From Phyllostachys edulis (lineage: Eukaryota > Streptophyta > Magnoliopsida > Poales > Poaceae), in contig CM070566.1 in NCBI GenBank assembly GCA_036346405.1, positions 52,629,231 through 52,693,230 of the forward strand: a stretch of 64,000 bases of DNA, written 5' to 3'. Each line of letters opens with the position of its first letter. Position 1 is the first letter of the stretch. Of the stretch, positions 45,142 through 55,986 are shown in pieces. The notes beneath the pieces were generated by a model. The model searched no databases. It had not been told where the DNA came from and was given only the letters and a program-made list of their open reading frames with translations. A program made the translations under genes and the position numbers.

Positions 45142-46090
45142 TCTAATTGTAATTATACCAAAGCGAAATCGTAATATACCTAGATTCCCTCTGAGAGGCC
45201 ACTCACAACTTCACAACTATCCGGAATTTAATCATCGGGTAAACACATTTCCTCCATAGAAACTCTATTGTAGTCTTTCCTTCCTTTGCAATGGCTAAGG
45301 CTAACTTCTTGGAGTCACGTGGGGTGTTGACGTGTTACATGCTAAAGGATGGAATATCAAGGGAAGAATGACTGGGACATGATCAAAAATTCCGTGCTTG
45401 CTAGCTAGTACATTAATCCTATATAACACTTATTACCAATGCGCTTCGAACTAATCAATTCTATTTTTGCGGTGCCACCGGTACCGCCAAGGCATAGCGT
45501 CTGTGGATACTATGTTTGCCACAACATGCAACTACTCATCGGTTCGCGATCACCAATGATCCTCGGTGGTTTGTCAATCTTTCAACAATTATTTCATATA
45601 TACTTACCAATTTATATAAGCCGATTTAACCTTCATATCGACGGGGTTGCGACCATCGGCGAAAGCTGCGTTGGAGCGAGCGAGCTCATAAAAATTCGAT
45701 CACACCTGCGTCATTCTGAGCAGACGGTCATAAATCCAAATGGGAGTTTCCACGGTGTAGCAGATTGAACTTGATTGGGATAGATTGAAAATAATGGTAC
45801 ATGTGTGTAAATTAATGTACATTAATGGTTAATTTTAGTTAATTGATTTGTGAATTGGATGTGCTTGTTTACAGAAATGAATGCAATTTTGATGTTATAC
45901 GAAATGAATGAGAATTGGATGTGCTTGTTTGGAGGGCATGGCTAGTATTTCTGAGGCTAGCCAATAGCGAAATAGATTTAGCAATGCAAAGACTACCACG
46001 CAGGCCAGTGCATAGATGAAGCGATGCTGTGATGATGCGACTACCTGACGATGCGTAGATGAGGCAAATGCGTGATAGTGGAACTATCGC
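45142..46090. other. Unassigned sequence, possibly interior of a CACTA element
   Basis: No recognisable coding sequence. A direct repeat of GAATTGGATGTGCTTGTTT occurs at about 45854 and 45912. The only clue to identity is the CACTA terminus just to the right. Confidence 0.4.
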
Positions 46091-46472
46091 GAGCGGTTTC
46101 ATCTCTGACACCGTCTGGTAATCGTCATCGACGGTTTCATTCTGACGCAATGCTGTAGTAGTCGAAATATCCTGACGGTTTCATCTCGAGCATCGTGCAG
46201 TGGTAATCGAATATCGCGACGGTTTCATCTACGGACCGTGCAGTGGTAATCGACTATCGCGAGCAGTTGCATCTACTGCACCGCCTGCGTGGTGATCGAC
46301 CTATCACGACGGTTGCATCTACAAACCGTCTGTGATAGTATGTATTACAGATGGTTCGAAAACCGTCTGTGATGACCTAATGCATTACTGACCCATAAAC
46401 TCAGACGGCTCACGGGCAACCGCAGTGATGGCGTTACGAACCGTGCGTAAAGGCCTTTTACTTGTAGTAGTG
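46091..46472. mobile_element. CACTA (En/Spm) terminus with 44-bp subterminal repeats
   Basis: The stretch ends in GGCCTTTTACTTGTAGTAGTG (46452-46472), the inverse of a CACTACTACAAGTAAAAGG terminal repeat. Immediately inside are six imperfect copies, about 44 bp apart, of ACGGTTTCATCT...CCGT (near 46091, 46132, 46175, 46219, 46264, 46309), then AACCGTCTGTGATG palindromic motifs. Such arrays bind CACTA transposase. The other end was not found and may be in or beyond the gap. Confidence 0.85.
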
Positions 46473-47480
46473 TATGTGACTTGTTGGTGAAGCTCTTTTT
46501 AACTTATGATGATGTCGTTCTAAAAGTATCCCTGGTCGAAAGTCACTAGTCGGAACACTAGTGACTCTACTACCAGCACATGTATTGATTGATGACCATG
46601 TTTCACCGGTCATGGATATAGGGATATCGATTCAATAATGTGGACACGTGTTAGAGAACATGGTGTTGGATAAGACCCACCTTGAGACACTATTGAGATT
46701 GTTATGATTCTATGTGTCGTTAGTTGGTCTCAAGCAATGATGATGTATAATCCTTAGACCTGAGATCAACATGGTTTCCTACATGTGTAATAGCACTCTT
46801 AGGGGTTGCCAAATGCTACTCGTAACTGGGTAGTTATAAAGGCAGCTTTCGGGTATGCTATGAAACATGCGAGAGGGATGTATTGGTGGGATATGGATTT
46901 GCCCTCCTAACATAACGGAGAGATATCTCTGGGCCCCTCGAAGTGGTGGGATAAAGAAAGTGCATGGCCATGCCAGCGGTGGTCGAAGAGTTCAACCACA
47001 TAAGGTTATCCGATACTCGATCGAGAAAGCATTGAGCAGATCCATGGATGACCTGACATCTCACACGAGTTCAACGAGATATCGTGAGGCAAAGGGAGAA
47101 TACATGAGTAGGTAAGAGTTCGACCAGCTACGGATTGGTCGTATGGAGATACAAGCAAGTCGTAGGCGGTCGAGCGTAATCCGCAGTGGTTGAAACCAAG
47201 TCGTAAGGAGTTACGAGTTGGTCGTGATCAAATCTGAACTGGTCAGTATAGAGATGGGACACAGTCGTAAGTGATAAGGACACAGTCGTCAGAGATCATA
47301 TTGCATTAAGGTTCGTCAGATATAATTTGTGTGTATTCGGGAATCGTTATGTCTGCTAGGAACCGCTTCGACTTGTGGCGGGAAAGGGTTTCAGTCTGTG
47401 CCGAACTACACATGAACCTAACGGGTCACACATAGCAGGTTGAAACAAACCGGTCTGAATCTGATTAAAAAGCGTGTTTG
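46473..47480 (+). repeat. Dispersed repeat, copy 2 (related to 11745-12623), cut by the CACTA end
   Basis: Collinear with copy 1 from the first bases after the CACTA terminus. It contains an extra block at about 47105-47295 rich in AGTCGTAAG/GGTCGTA motifs that copy 1 lacks. Both copies keep GAGATATCTCTGG and GTGCATGG landmarks. Confidence 0.8.
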
Positions 47481-48480
47481 GATAGGGAGAGTCGACGAGA
47501 GTTGCCCTACTGAACCCTAGCCACCATCTTCTTGAGAGCCTCCCATGCGATTTGGTGCTAACACCGCGCGTCTGGTTGTTCCTTCTTTGGGCGTGTGGAT
47601 ACCATAGAGGCGCTTCTCGTTGTTGCGCTTAAGGGCGATCCGGATCTTCGCAGGAACTGCAGAGGTCTTTGGAGGAGCGATCGACCACGACCACTTGCAT
47701 CAACGTCTTTGAATATTTGGACGATCGACTCTGACCAATACATCGGCGCTCTTCGTCGGACGAGTGCTCCGACGCTTCTTCCGCCTTTCCGTGGCGTCTA
47801 GTGGTAACGATCGTGATCATCTTCTTGCTTGGCTTCCTAGTTTACGTGGTAGAAATTTTGAATTGTTGCTATCGTAGCCTACCGTATCCTTCATGGGCTC
47901 CTTGATGCGTCCTCAACGGTCCGATCGTAAGGTTTCCACCGCGAAATTCTCGGCCCGCGCCGAGTAGTTCGGCATATACTCTGTTTGGATGAATGCCTGT
48001 CGTACATCTCGAACCGTCGATCCTTTGGAAGAAGTGGCGGTGCATCTCTGGCTGCCATTTACGTGGGGATGAAGTTAAAACTTTAAGGAATTCAACGTTG
48101 GCGAAAATCAATCTTGTGAAAAGAAATGCTACGGTGGTGCCCGCGCGTGTAATCGCCTTACATTTTGATGATGTTTGGGTTTGTGGAATGAATGATCTCT
48201 ATTTGGTTCGCCACACACACATTGCGGGATCGAAAACGTGGTGGTCTTGGAGCATCTTTCATTGATTTATCTGGGTATTGTAGCTGTTTCCTCTTCTGCT
48301 TAAGCCAATTTTGCTTCTTCAACATCCTCGCGTAGAAGTTTGCCGAAGAGTCCATAGCTGGGTATCTATTGTGTAGTGTTGGGTTTGGTTCAACCCCCTT
48401 TTATAAGCCCTATGGTTGGCATGGTGTGGTTAATTTCATGTCGATTCGAAAAGGCGAGGATGTACATTGTTGTCATGTCC
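47481..48480. other. Unassigned, probably transposon-derived
   Basis: Moderate GC with frames up to 90 codons and no recognisable domain. It may be the continuation of the dispersed repeat or the left end of the Mutator-like element described below. Neither terminus could be located. Confidence 0.35.
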
Positions 48481-48998
48481 ATCTGGTCTTATCAACTATA
48501 AAAGCGCCCGTGTGGTCTTGTCCTTTAGCATAAAAGTCTCCTTTGGTCTTATCCTTTGCGCAAAGGCGCCCGTGTGGTCTTGTCCTTTGTGGAAAGCTGC
48601 CCGAGTGTGGTCTTGTCACTACACAAATTTGTCTCCTTTGGTCTTATCATTGCGGAAAATTTGTCTCCTTTTGGTCTTATCATTGCATAAAGGCGCCCAT
48701 GTGGTCTTGTCCTGCGCCAAAGGCTGCCCGTGTGGTCTTGTCACTTTGCGCCAAACTGCCTCCTTTGGTCTTATCCTTTGCACAAAGCTGCCCGTGTGGT
48801 CTTGTCCTTTGCGCCACATTGTCTCCTTTGGTCTTATCAACTGCGCAAAGGCGCCTTTGTGGTCTTGTCATTGCGCAAAGGCGCCTGTGTGGTCTTGTCC
48901 TGCGCAAAAGGCGCCCGTGTGGTCTTGTCCTGCGCATAAAGCGCCTCCTTTGGTCTTATCAACGTGCAAAGGCTGCCCGTGTGGTCTTGTCATATGCA
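48481..48998 (+). repeat. Minisatellite: 17 units of about 30-32 bp in two linked variants
   Basis: Every unit has TGGTCTT. One class reads GTGTGGTCTTGTC, the other CCTTTGGTCTTATC. The unit order by class is A G A G G A A G G A G A G G G A G. Linkers resemble TTTGCGCAAAGGCGCC. The array is open in several frames only because of its repetitiveness. Confidence 0.93.
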
Positions 48999-49036
48999 AG
49001 CTAATATATTACCGCTTTGTTAGCCTCCCCGCGGGC

Positions 49037-49044
49037 TATAAAAT
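49037..49044 (+). promoter_or_regulatory. Possible TATA box after the minisatellite
   Basis: TATAAAAT in a GC-rich context lies 40 bp after the array and about 90 bp before an ATG at 49125, whose frame is short. Together they look like a promoter with the minisatellite as upstream region. No product is identified. Confidence 0.4.
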
Positions 49045-49415
49045 GCCGACCCACGCTCGAAAGTAGGACCACTCGACCCTTCAAACCCTAGCAAGAACAA
49101 CCTTGTCGTCGTGCGGTAACATACGATGGCGAGCGTCCGAGGACCCGATCAACAAAGTCGCATGAAGCTAGACCTTCTCTGGAAAGGAGGGAGGACTTGA
49201 CCCTAACTACCGGTTGATGCGGCAGCAGCATAGCTGGTATGGCCAAAATGTGAACCGCGGGAGGGCGCTATTATGCAAGTCATAGATTGCCTTTGTCGAT
49301 GGCGACGACGGCGTTTCTTCCGATGCCCATACTCAGGGGTAAATAGTTTTGTTCATATTCTTGCTAATACATCCTCTATACTAAGTCCTTGTACGGATGG
49401 CGAAATACAACTTTA

Positions 49416-49538
49416 CATTGGATCGATCCTCCGCATGAGCGACATGTTTTGATGCACGTGGGTACATTGTGGAACCGAATATTTGATTTGGAGGCGCAAA
49501 TTTTTGATCTGAAGGAGCAAAATGATGACCTCATATGA
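49416..49538 (+). other. Fragment resembling the tail of a GRF-zinc-finger/coiled-coil transposon protein
   Basis: The frame HWIDPPHERHVLMHVGTLWN followed by a leucine/glutamate coiled-coil stretch ends at TGA 49536-49538. Small proteins of this style accompany some plant Mutator and other transposons. The zinc-finger part is not legible upstream. 49539-50388 shows no gene, but has a TTTAAGCGC promoter-like patch near 50133 and a GTAAGT donor near 50319. Confidence 0.3.
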
Positions 49539-50388
49539 GATGCACGTGAGAGGGAGCGAGGAGGTTGTGAACATAGGAAGTTCCTATGATCCCACATGTT
49601 GTTGTGCCAACCCAAGCTACATATGTGCGTGCCACTACAATGACGGCTAGCCACGTCCGAGGCGCCCAACTAGAGAACACTCTATGTGGGTAGCGAGAGG
49701 CAGCTTCTACCATTAGGCACGGGCGGAGAAGCTTGTACCTTGGTAGTCTTCCGTTCTGTACGCACTTATGTTCAATCTCCTAAAGCATGTAACTAAATGG
49801 TGGGCCATGCGTCATTGCGGTTACCTTTTATCGAGTTGACATGTTGCATCGATGTGCCATGTGCATTAAGCTATAGGCGTCCATATGCATTGAACAAACA
49901 TGCATTGTATGAGCAGTACACATAAGAACATAAAAGTATCTGACGAATCTTGGGGCCTCGTTGCATCGTTTCTGCGAAGCTACTTTGTTTGATCACGTCG
50001 TGTAGGACTGCCCCCTCCATGAAGCGCGATGCGGACTGCCCCCCTCCGCTAGGCGCTGATGCGGACTGCCCCCTCCGCCCGGTAGCGGTGAGGACACCCC
50101 CTCATGCGTTCGTCTCCGGTGCTTTCGGCTATTTAAGCGCTGACCACACACTCGCTCGTCGTTCCTCTCGGGAATCTCTCCCTCTTCTGAGGTGCCTCCC
50201 TCTCCGTACCTAACATTTTCTTTGTCCTTTGTTTGAATTCGTTAGTCGTTACTAATGCGATGCATGTTTGGATTCTGATCTTAGTGTCTCGAGGTTAAGA
50301 GTTGGTAACGTCGTAGCGGTAAGTTCATTTCAACAACGCATGCGTATGGTTCTTATGTTGTGTGTTGGTTGAGATATTGTCTTAAGAA

Positions 50389-52740
50389 ATGGAGACACAT
50401 GTCGTGTTCCATGGTAACGTCGTCTTGGTCGAGACGGAGTTGATTAGTCCATTTGCCGGTAGCGCTTGCTAAACGTTCCCAACTTTGGCACCGTCGATTC
50501 TTTGGAGCTACTGACGGTGCATTGGCGGTTGTTTGATAGGCGCGTCGCTAGGAACAAGATAGTAATAAGCGGTCACGCCACCATAGTCCCACCACGGGGA
50601 AAATGTTGTGGGGCTGGCGAAGGTGACCCGGCAATGCCATGTGGGCGAGTACATGGAATCGTTAGCAATCCTCACGCTCCGATCTATGGATGACCCATGG
50701 TGTACGTCCATTTTGTTTATCTGCTCAATCCTCAGGGGCGCCGTTCAAGGCGGCGGCGCTCTTGTCCCCCTCTTTGGTTTGTTGGCGGCGAGAGAGGTCT
50801 CGAGGCGCCCGAGACGTCGTTCACGCGGATGCTCCGGTTGATGGAGATTACGGTAGTTTCCAACCCAATGAAGGTATGGATAGATGGCGGGATGCTCGTG
50901 TTGATTGTCACGAGATTATCGATGGCATGTCAAAGACACGCCACCGAAGATAAGGATGACTTTGACTCGCAATCCAAATGAGGGCGAAGCCGGCGATGAG
51001 GAGGATCGTCGGTGGCATTGTTTCGGCCGAACCACGGACTATGTTCCAAGTCGGTTGGATTATAGCGGCCTCTTCCTTGTTACGGCCGAGAGCACGAGTC
51101 GTCGTGGGCCCGATCTGAACACCACAGCAGGGGCAACATTTCCCACACAAAGTGCTGCCGAGCAAGCTATCGTGAGTTTCGTGGTGAAGACCAGGTCGGA
51201 CTTACCGAGTTTCTGGTGAGTTTGAACATTGTTTGATGTATCTTCAACCATCTCTGATAGGGTCGTACTAACTAATATATGTCTTCCGTTATGTGCGAGG
51301 TCTAATCGACACTTACATAGTTAAGTGCATTCTTAGCTCTTGCCACAGCAAAGTCCGTCTTGAGATTCACAGGCGGGAGCGGCCTTCCGCATCCTGATCG
51401 TGACCAGATCATACATGTGAGCTTGGAGACATTGCAACGCATAGGAATGTAACCTCGGCCTACATCGCGAGCATCGTAAGCCATGCGATTGTCGCCGATT
51501 TGACCGTTTCGCCAAAGGTTACGATGGCTAACGTGGCGAATACTGATGGGTATGCCGTTAGCTTCTGATGAGTTTGGCGGCGAAAGAAAGGTCCTTGAAG
51601 GGTTGTACGGTACCTACAAGGAGGTGTACGACCTAGTCCCCGAATCTTTGAAGCAAATGCGGATGCTAATCAGGGACATCGTCAATAGGGACGGCAGTCC
51701 GACCGTCAACATCCCAAATTCCCTAATCCTTGATCAAGTCTTGGGCTTTTGGCGGCGATCGAAACTTCCACCACTATCGTCCGTCCACAGTATGGGCGGT
51801 ACTTTCCTTCTTGGGAAGTACAAGGGCACCATTCTCACCGCTATTGCGGCGATGGCAACGACCAATTGCTCGATTGCCTTTGCAATTGTGGAGAATGAGA
51901 ACACTTGCCGATTAGCTATGGTTTCTAGCCAACATAAAGCAATATGTTGTAAGGATCGGCCGAATATTATGCGTCATAAGCGGCCGAGTCATGCGGGTTG
52001 TTGTCATGCTGCGCACCATGCGAAGCGGTACTAGGACACCGTTCAATGGAGCGACATGCGCTGCGTTGGTGCATGCGGCATCTAGCGCCAACTTCCACAT
52101 GCTTCGAGCAAAGACCTTATGAAGAAGTTCAAGAAGCTCTGCCGCGAGAACCGAGCGCAAGTTCGATGCGGGTGTGGCGGGAGCTTGAGGTCGAAACCCG
52201 GTGTGCAAGTGGAGTTCGGCGAGCGCACCGCAGCGAGTTCGTTGAGTGGATGGCGAGCATGCCCCGACTATGAGAAATGGTCCTTCTTCCGCGGCACCTA
52301 TGGTGCTCGATGCGGCATCATGACAACCAACATGTCCGAGGTCTACAGCGGTGTGTCGAAGAAGTCGGGTCCCTTGCCCATCACCGTTGTTGCGGGCGAG
52401 ACATGGAACCGTCTGATCGGTTGCGCCGTGAATCGGGCAATGATGGCCAAGCGGCATTTGGACGAAGGAAAGCGATACTCGGAGGTTACCCTTGCCTACA
52501 TGGAGAAGAAATTACCAAGGCCCGATCCCATGTAGCTATCACAATGGATGGCGTGAGAAGGATGTTCGAGATCCGCTTGCGGACAAGTCGTTCAGCGGCC
52601 ACATGAGAGGTGATCGGAAGCATGTTTGTACCATAGGCGATGTGGCGGTTTGCACTGCAACAAGCCTCAACTCTGCACAAGCCTTGCTCCCACGTATATC
52701 TTTGCATGTCTTTATTTCACCAATCTTCTAGCATGTACAT
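50389..52740 (+). pseudogene. Mutator-like transposase (mudrA type), frameshifted
   Basis: The ATG at 50389 opens METHVVFHGN, like the usual start of these proteins, then the frame breaks repeatedly. A zinc-associated N-terminal half (about 50460-51210) ends at a likely intron (GTGAGT near 51219). The NRNVTSAYIASIVSHAIVAD region (about 51440-51500) and GLYGTYKEVYD precede the MULE transposase domain: MGGTFLLGKYKGTILTAIAA (the first catalytic aspartate is replaced by glycine in GGTF as read), then AFAIVENENT. YEKWSFFRGTYGARCGIMTTNMSEVYS and the C-terminal AKRHLDEGKRYSEV follow in the frame 52119-52535. A SWIM-type C-x-C...C-x-H finger is only partly legible (52640-52710). It would cut and paste the element, but this copy is broken. 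Confidence 0.85.
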
Positions 52741-53526
52741 GTCGGAATTACTCGACATCGACACTGTATGATACTTGGAAGTGGCGTTGAGAACAAGTCT
52801 GTGATCCAAGCGGTAGGATCCGTGGAGGGCACCAACTCGGCTCGGCTTGCGGGATGGGCTGGGTGGCCTTTCGAGTCTGCAGTTCACCTTGCGGAATGAG
52901 CAGTAGAGGTACATTGTGTGCGGATGATACCATGGTATTGTATATCGCCCATTGGAAATGTCCAACAGTGTGGGGCTGCAAGGAGAATCTGGGATAACAT
53001 CATGCGCGGTTCGGGTTGCACGTCCGTGCTCTCGGAATGTCCTCTTCGTGCCTCTGTGGCGACAGCGGCCAGGCGTAGGGTCCCTCCGAGACGAGGACGG
53101 CATCGGCATAGGGTCCCTCCGAGACGAGGATGGCATCGACATAGAGTCCTGCGTGGCAACCGCGCGACGATCCGCCGCCCATCTTCTTTGCGCTTATTGG
53201 TCGACTTCGCTCGAGATGGGAAGATGGAGGCGAGTGCAGCGGCGGCGCTCCGTCCGATGCCTCGAGTCGACATCATTGGGCCTTCCGCAGCTCATGTTCT
53301 GAACGACACCTTGACATCATCAATAACCATCTTCAAGACCGAAAAAGCGGTCCTTTGTGTTGTTCGTACCCGCTCGAGTTCCGGCGGCGCGCCGATAACG
53401 ATCTCCAAGCGGTCCACATAGTTACGAACAAACAAAATTTTGTTAGTTAACCCTACGCCGGAGGGTGGTTATCGTGCTCAACGTGCGAATTGTCATGGCG
53501 TCTTTGCAGTGCGGGTCGGCCCCAAG

Positions 53527-55015
53527 TCAAGCGTTGGCGTGGCTAGGATCGCATGTCGGTGGGGCGCCTGTCAATCTCGTCCGCGTGTGCCGTACGTACC
53601 ACTCCAAGTACGTGTCGTAAGTCCCTTCATCGTAAGGCCGTGCCTCCTGCAAAGTGGAATCAGTGGCCGTCTGCCATGCATCTACCCACGGCTGCTGCGT
53701 CTGAAGCCAATCATCGCTCTTGTAGCCCTTCTTCGTCTGCCTGAAGGTGGAACAAAATAAATAAATTATGGTACCGACATAACATATGACTAAAGGATCT
53801 ACAATATTATTAAGCAATGCAATGTACTTACAAGTGACTACGCCTGCATAGCGGTAAGCCCTAGGCGGGGATCTCTTGGTGCGGCTTGAAGCGCCTCATC
53901 ACCCGTTGTGGGTTATGCAGCTCAACCATGTGGGAGAACACCCGGATGACAAGTTGTCCTCGATGCGCGCATCTGGTGGTATAGCAAGCTCAAGCCATCG
54001 GGCGCCAGTGCCTGCTGCGTGGGCATCCGATCAAAGGCCCATATTATGTAAATCCTCGTCGCGAGGTCTCGAATTCATTGTGGAACCCGGGGTATATGTG
54101 GCGCCTCTCTCCTAGCCCACCCATGATCTTGCCCACAGATCCATCGGGATCCCATGGTCGGGCCTTCCATGGGATCCTCCTCGTCCGCCTCACCATAGAA
54201 ATCTTTGTGTGTGCGGGTAAGGTGGGCCCAGGCGGAAGCTCTGACCGTCCAGTCCGTATGAGTGCTCCCACGACCATAAATTGTAACAGTGTGTGCAACC
54301 CGAAACCGCGGGCTCTGTTCCCGTCGTCTTGACAGCTGACGTCGCCTGCGAAAGCCATGATCGTCGCGCCTGATCTGGTGAACCCCAAGCGTATTGCGGC
54401 ACGTCCTCATCGTCGGCGTCCGCTAGACTCCACAAGGTGAATATAACTCGGGTACACCATGTCCCCTGCGTGCTAGGGAACATGACCCACTCGAATATAA
54501 ACAACAAATATGCAATAAGGTGGCATCGAACCACCTCCTCCGTTCGCGTCAATTGGGCAATGCATGAATCGTCGCGCAGCCAACCGTGTGGAATGCCCTT
54601 TGACCTCTCGGGATAGGCTGCCGAAAGCGATGATGGAGCAGCCTTCGATCCAGCGACCTCGGGGGACAAGCGCGGCCTCATAGCGGAAGGCGGTAATGAA
54701 GCGACATCTTGCGGTGTCACCGTCATCTCCCCAGGAAGTGAAGCGTGTGGGTCTCCGACGCCAACGATCAACCAAGGAGGAAAGAAGAGGCATCAATTAG
54801 GAAGTTACGCCCCATGTTGACATCGCGAGCGAACGCATATCGACCGGATTAATGAAGCCTCGAAACATACCGCTCAAATCCGGCGACGGTCTCTCTCGGT
54901 CCCGTGTCACGAGTTGGTGGCCCATCGCCATCAATCCAAGCGTGGCAGCGATGCTTGCCGTCCCATGCCACTTCAAGTAGGGGTGGTAGAGTCGTGCCAT
55001 TCTGCAAATAGACAA
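53527..55015 (-). pseudogene. Plant mobile domain (PMD) protein, frameshifted, convergent to the transposase
   Basis: Minus-strand pieces in order: an exon after a TTTGCAG acceptor at 55015, VDRWRRRPTRF (the usual form is RPETHTF), GEMTVTPQDVA (54720), WLRDD, AYLLFIFEWVMFPSTQG, SLADADDEDVPQYAWGSP (about 54440-54400), and NLWSWEHS. Then come HMVELHNPQRVMRRF (about 53930) and the terminal exon with DDWLQTQQPWVDAWQTAT and YDTYLEWYVRHTRTRL (53700-53560). These are the landmarks of the aminotransferase-like/plant mobile domain family (MAIN/MAIL-related), known both as host silencing factors and as passengers of transposons. Several frame changes break it here. It faces mudrA tail to tail with about 790 bp between them. 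Confidence 0.82.
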
Positions 55016-55986
55016 AACTAACGATTAGTGAAATCTAAATGCGTGCTTAGCGGTAAAAATGCAATAATCAAAAATTAAACACGTGCTTACCTAAACTAAT
55101 CGAAGCAGCTGCGCTTATGAAGCGATCGGTGCGCCGCGTTCGTTTATATCTGTGACTTGAAGACAACGAAAGACGATGACGATGTAAAGAAAGAAAAAAA
55201 AAACGCATGCGGCCAACCTACATTGATTACAATGACGGCGGACGAGAAGGAGATTAGCGCCGCAGCACCGCGAAGGGGTGGGCGACACTGCCTGAAGCAG
55301 GCAGGTGCTGCAGCGCCCGATGGCGAAGCAGGTCCCCCTCCGCTCGATAAGCGCGGGAGGAGCACTATTCGAGAGGCTATTCTTGCTAATTATGGCGAAT
55401 GAGGGCTATTTTGAAGTGTCGTTGCTCTGAGGCTAGAACGGTAAAAATTTCCACCAATTGCAACTCACAAGAAAGAAAAGTAAACATCCAAATATCCAAT
55501 ATGCATGATAAAGAATAACAAAAGGAATGGTGATTTCCATTGGGGAACCTCCAATCTTTTCACCACTGGCTTGTTTGACAGGTGCTCATACATAAGTGCA
55601 TAACCAACTTATAGTAAGTTCTTTCATCAATTAGTTTTATATAGCACACAGACTCCGCATCACTTAACAATCAAATAATCACAGTGCACACAGTAGTGTT
55701 CTCTCACGCATGTCACACGCATGAAACATGATAGATAGTACAGTGCTACACGCAAATCCAATACCACACTATAGGCCTTAGCATGTAGCTAGGGCAGCTC
55801 TGAACGCACACACAACAATCACCCATGTATATAAAAAGTCCAAGTCCAGGTAGTACGGAGAATTAAACCACACAAACATATGCAGAAAGGCAATTAAACA
55901 AACAAATTAACACGAGCAGGAAGAATTCAAATTGAACGACGCGCGAGACTGAAAGAAGATGACCAGGCATTCTTTCAGCTGCATCC
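55016..55986. other. Flank of the PMD gene and spacer
   Basis: An A run and a GC-rich patch (55240-55390) are followed by AT-rich spacer. No terminal inverted repeat of a Mutator element could be matched between here and 47.5-50.4 kb by eye. No gene is seen. Confidence 0.4.

Noticed and set aside
44900..45259. Frame running through the N gap
   Set aside because: One hundred N residues cannot be translated. The frame is an artefact.
48481..48998. CRISPR-like array
   Set aside because: Units are directly abutting variants without unique spacers, in a plant nuclear context.
48467..49066. 199-codon frame across the minisatellite
   Set aside because: It is a by-product of stop-free repeat units. 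The encoded VWSC/LWSY repeats have no protein support.
47870..55440. Terminal inverted repeats for the Mutator-like element
   Set aside because: A faint resemblance between 47845-47885 and the inverse of 55400-55445 was seen, but too weak and gapped to claim.
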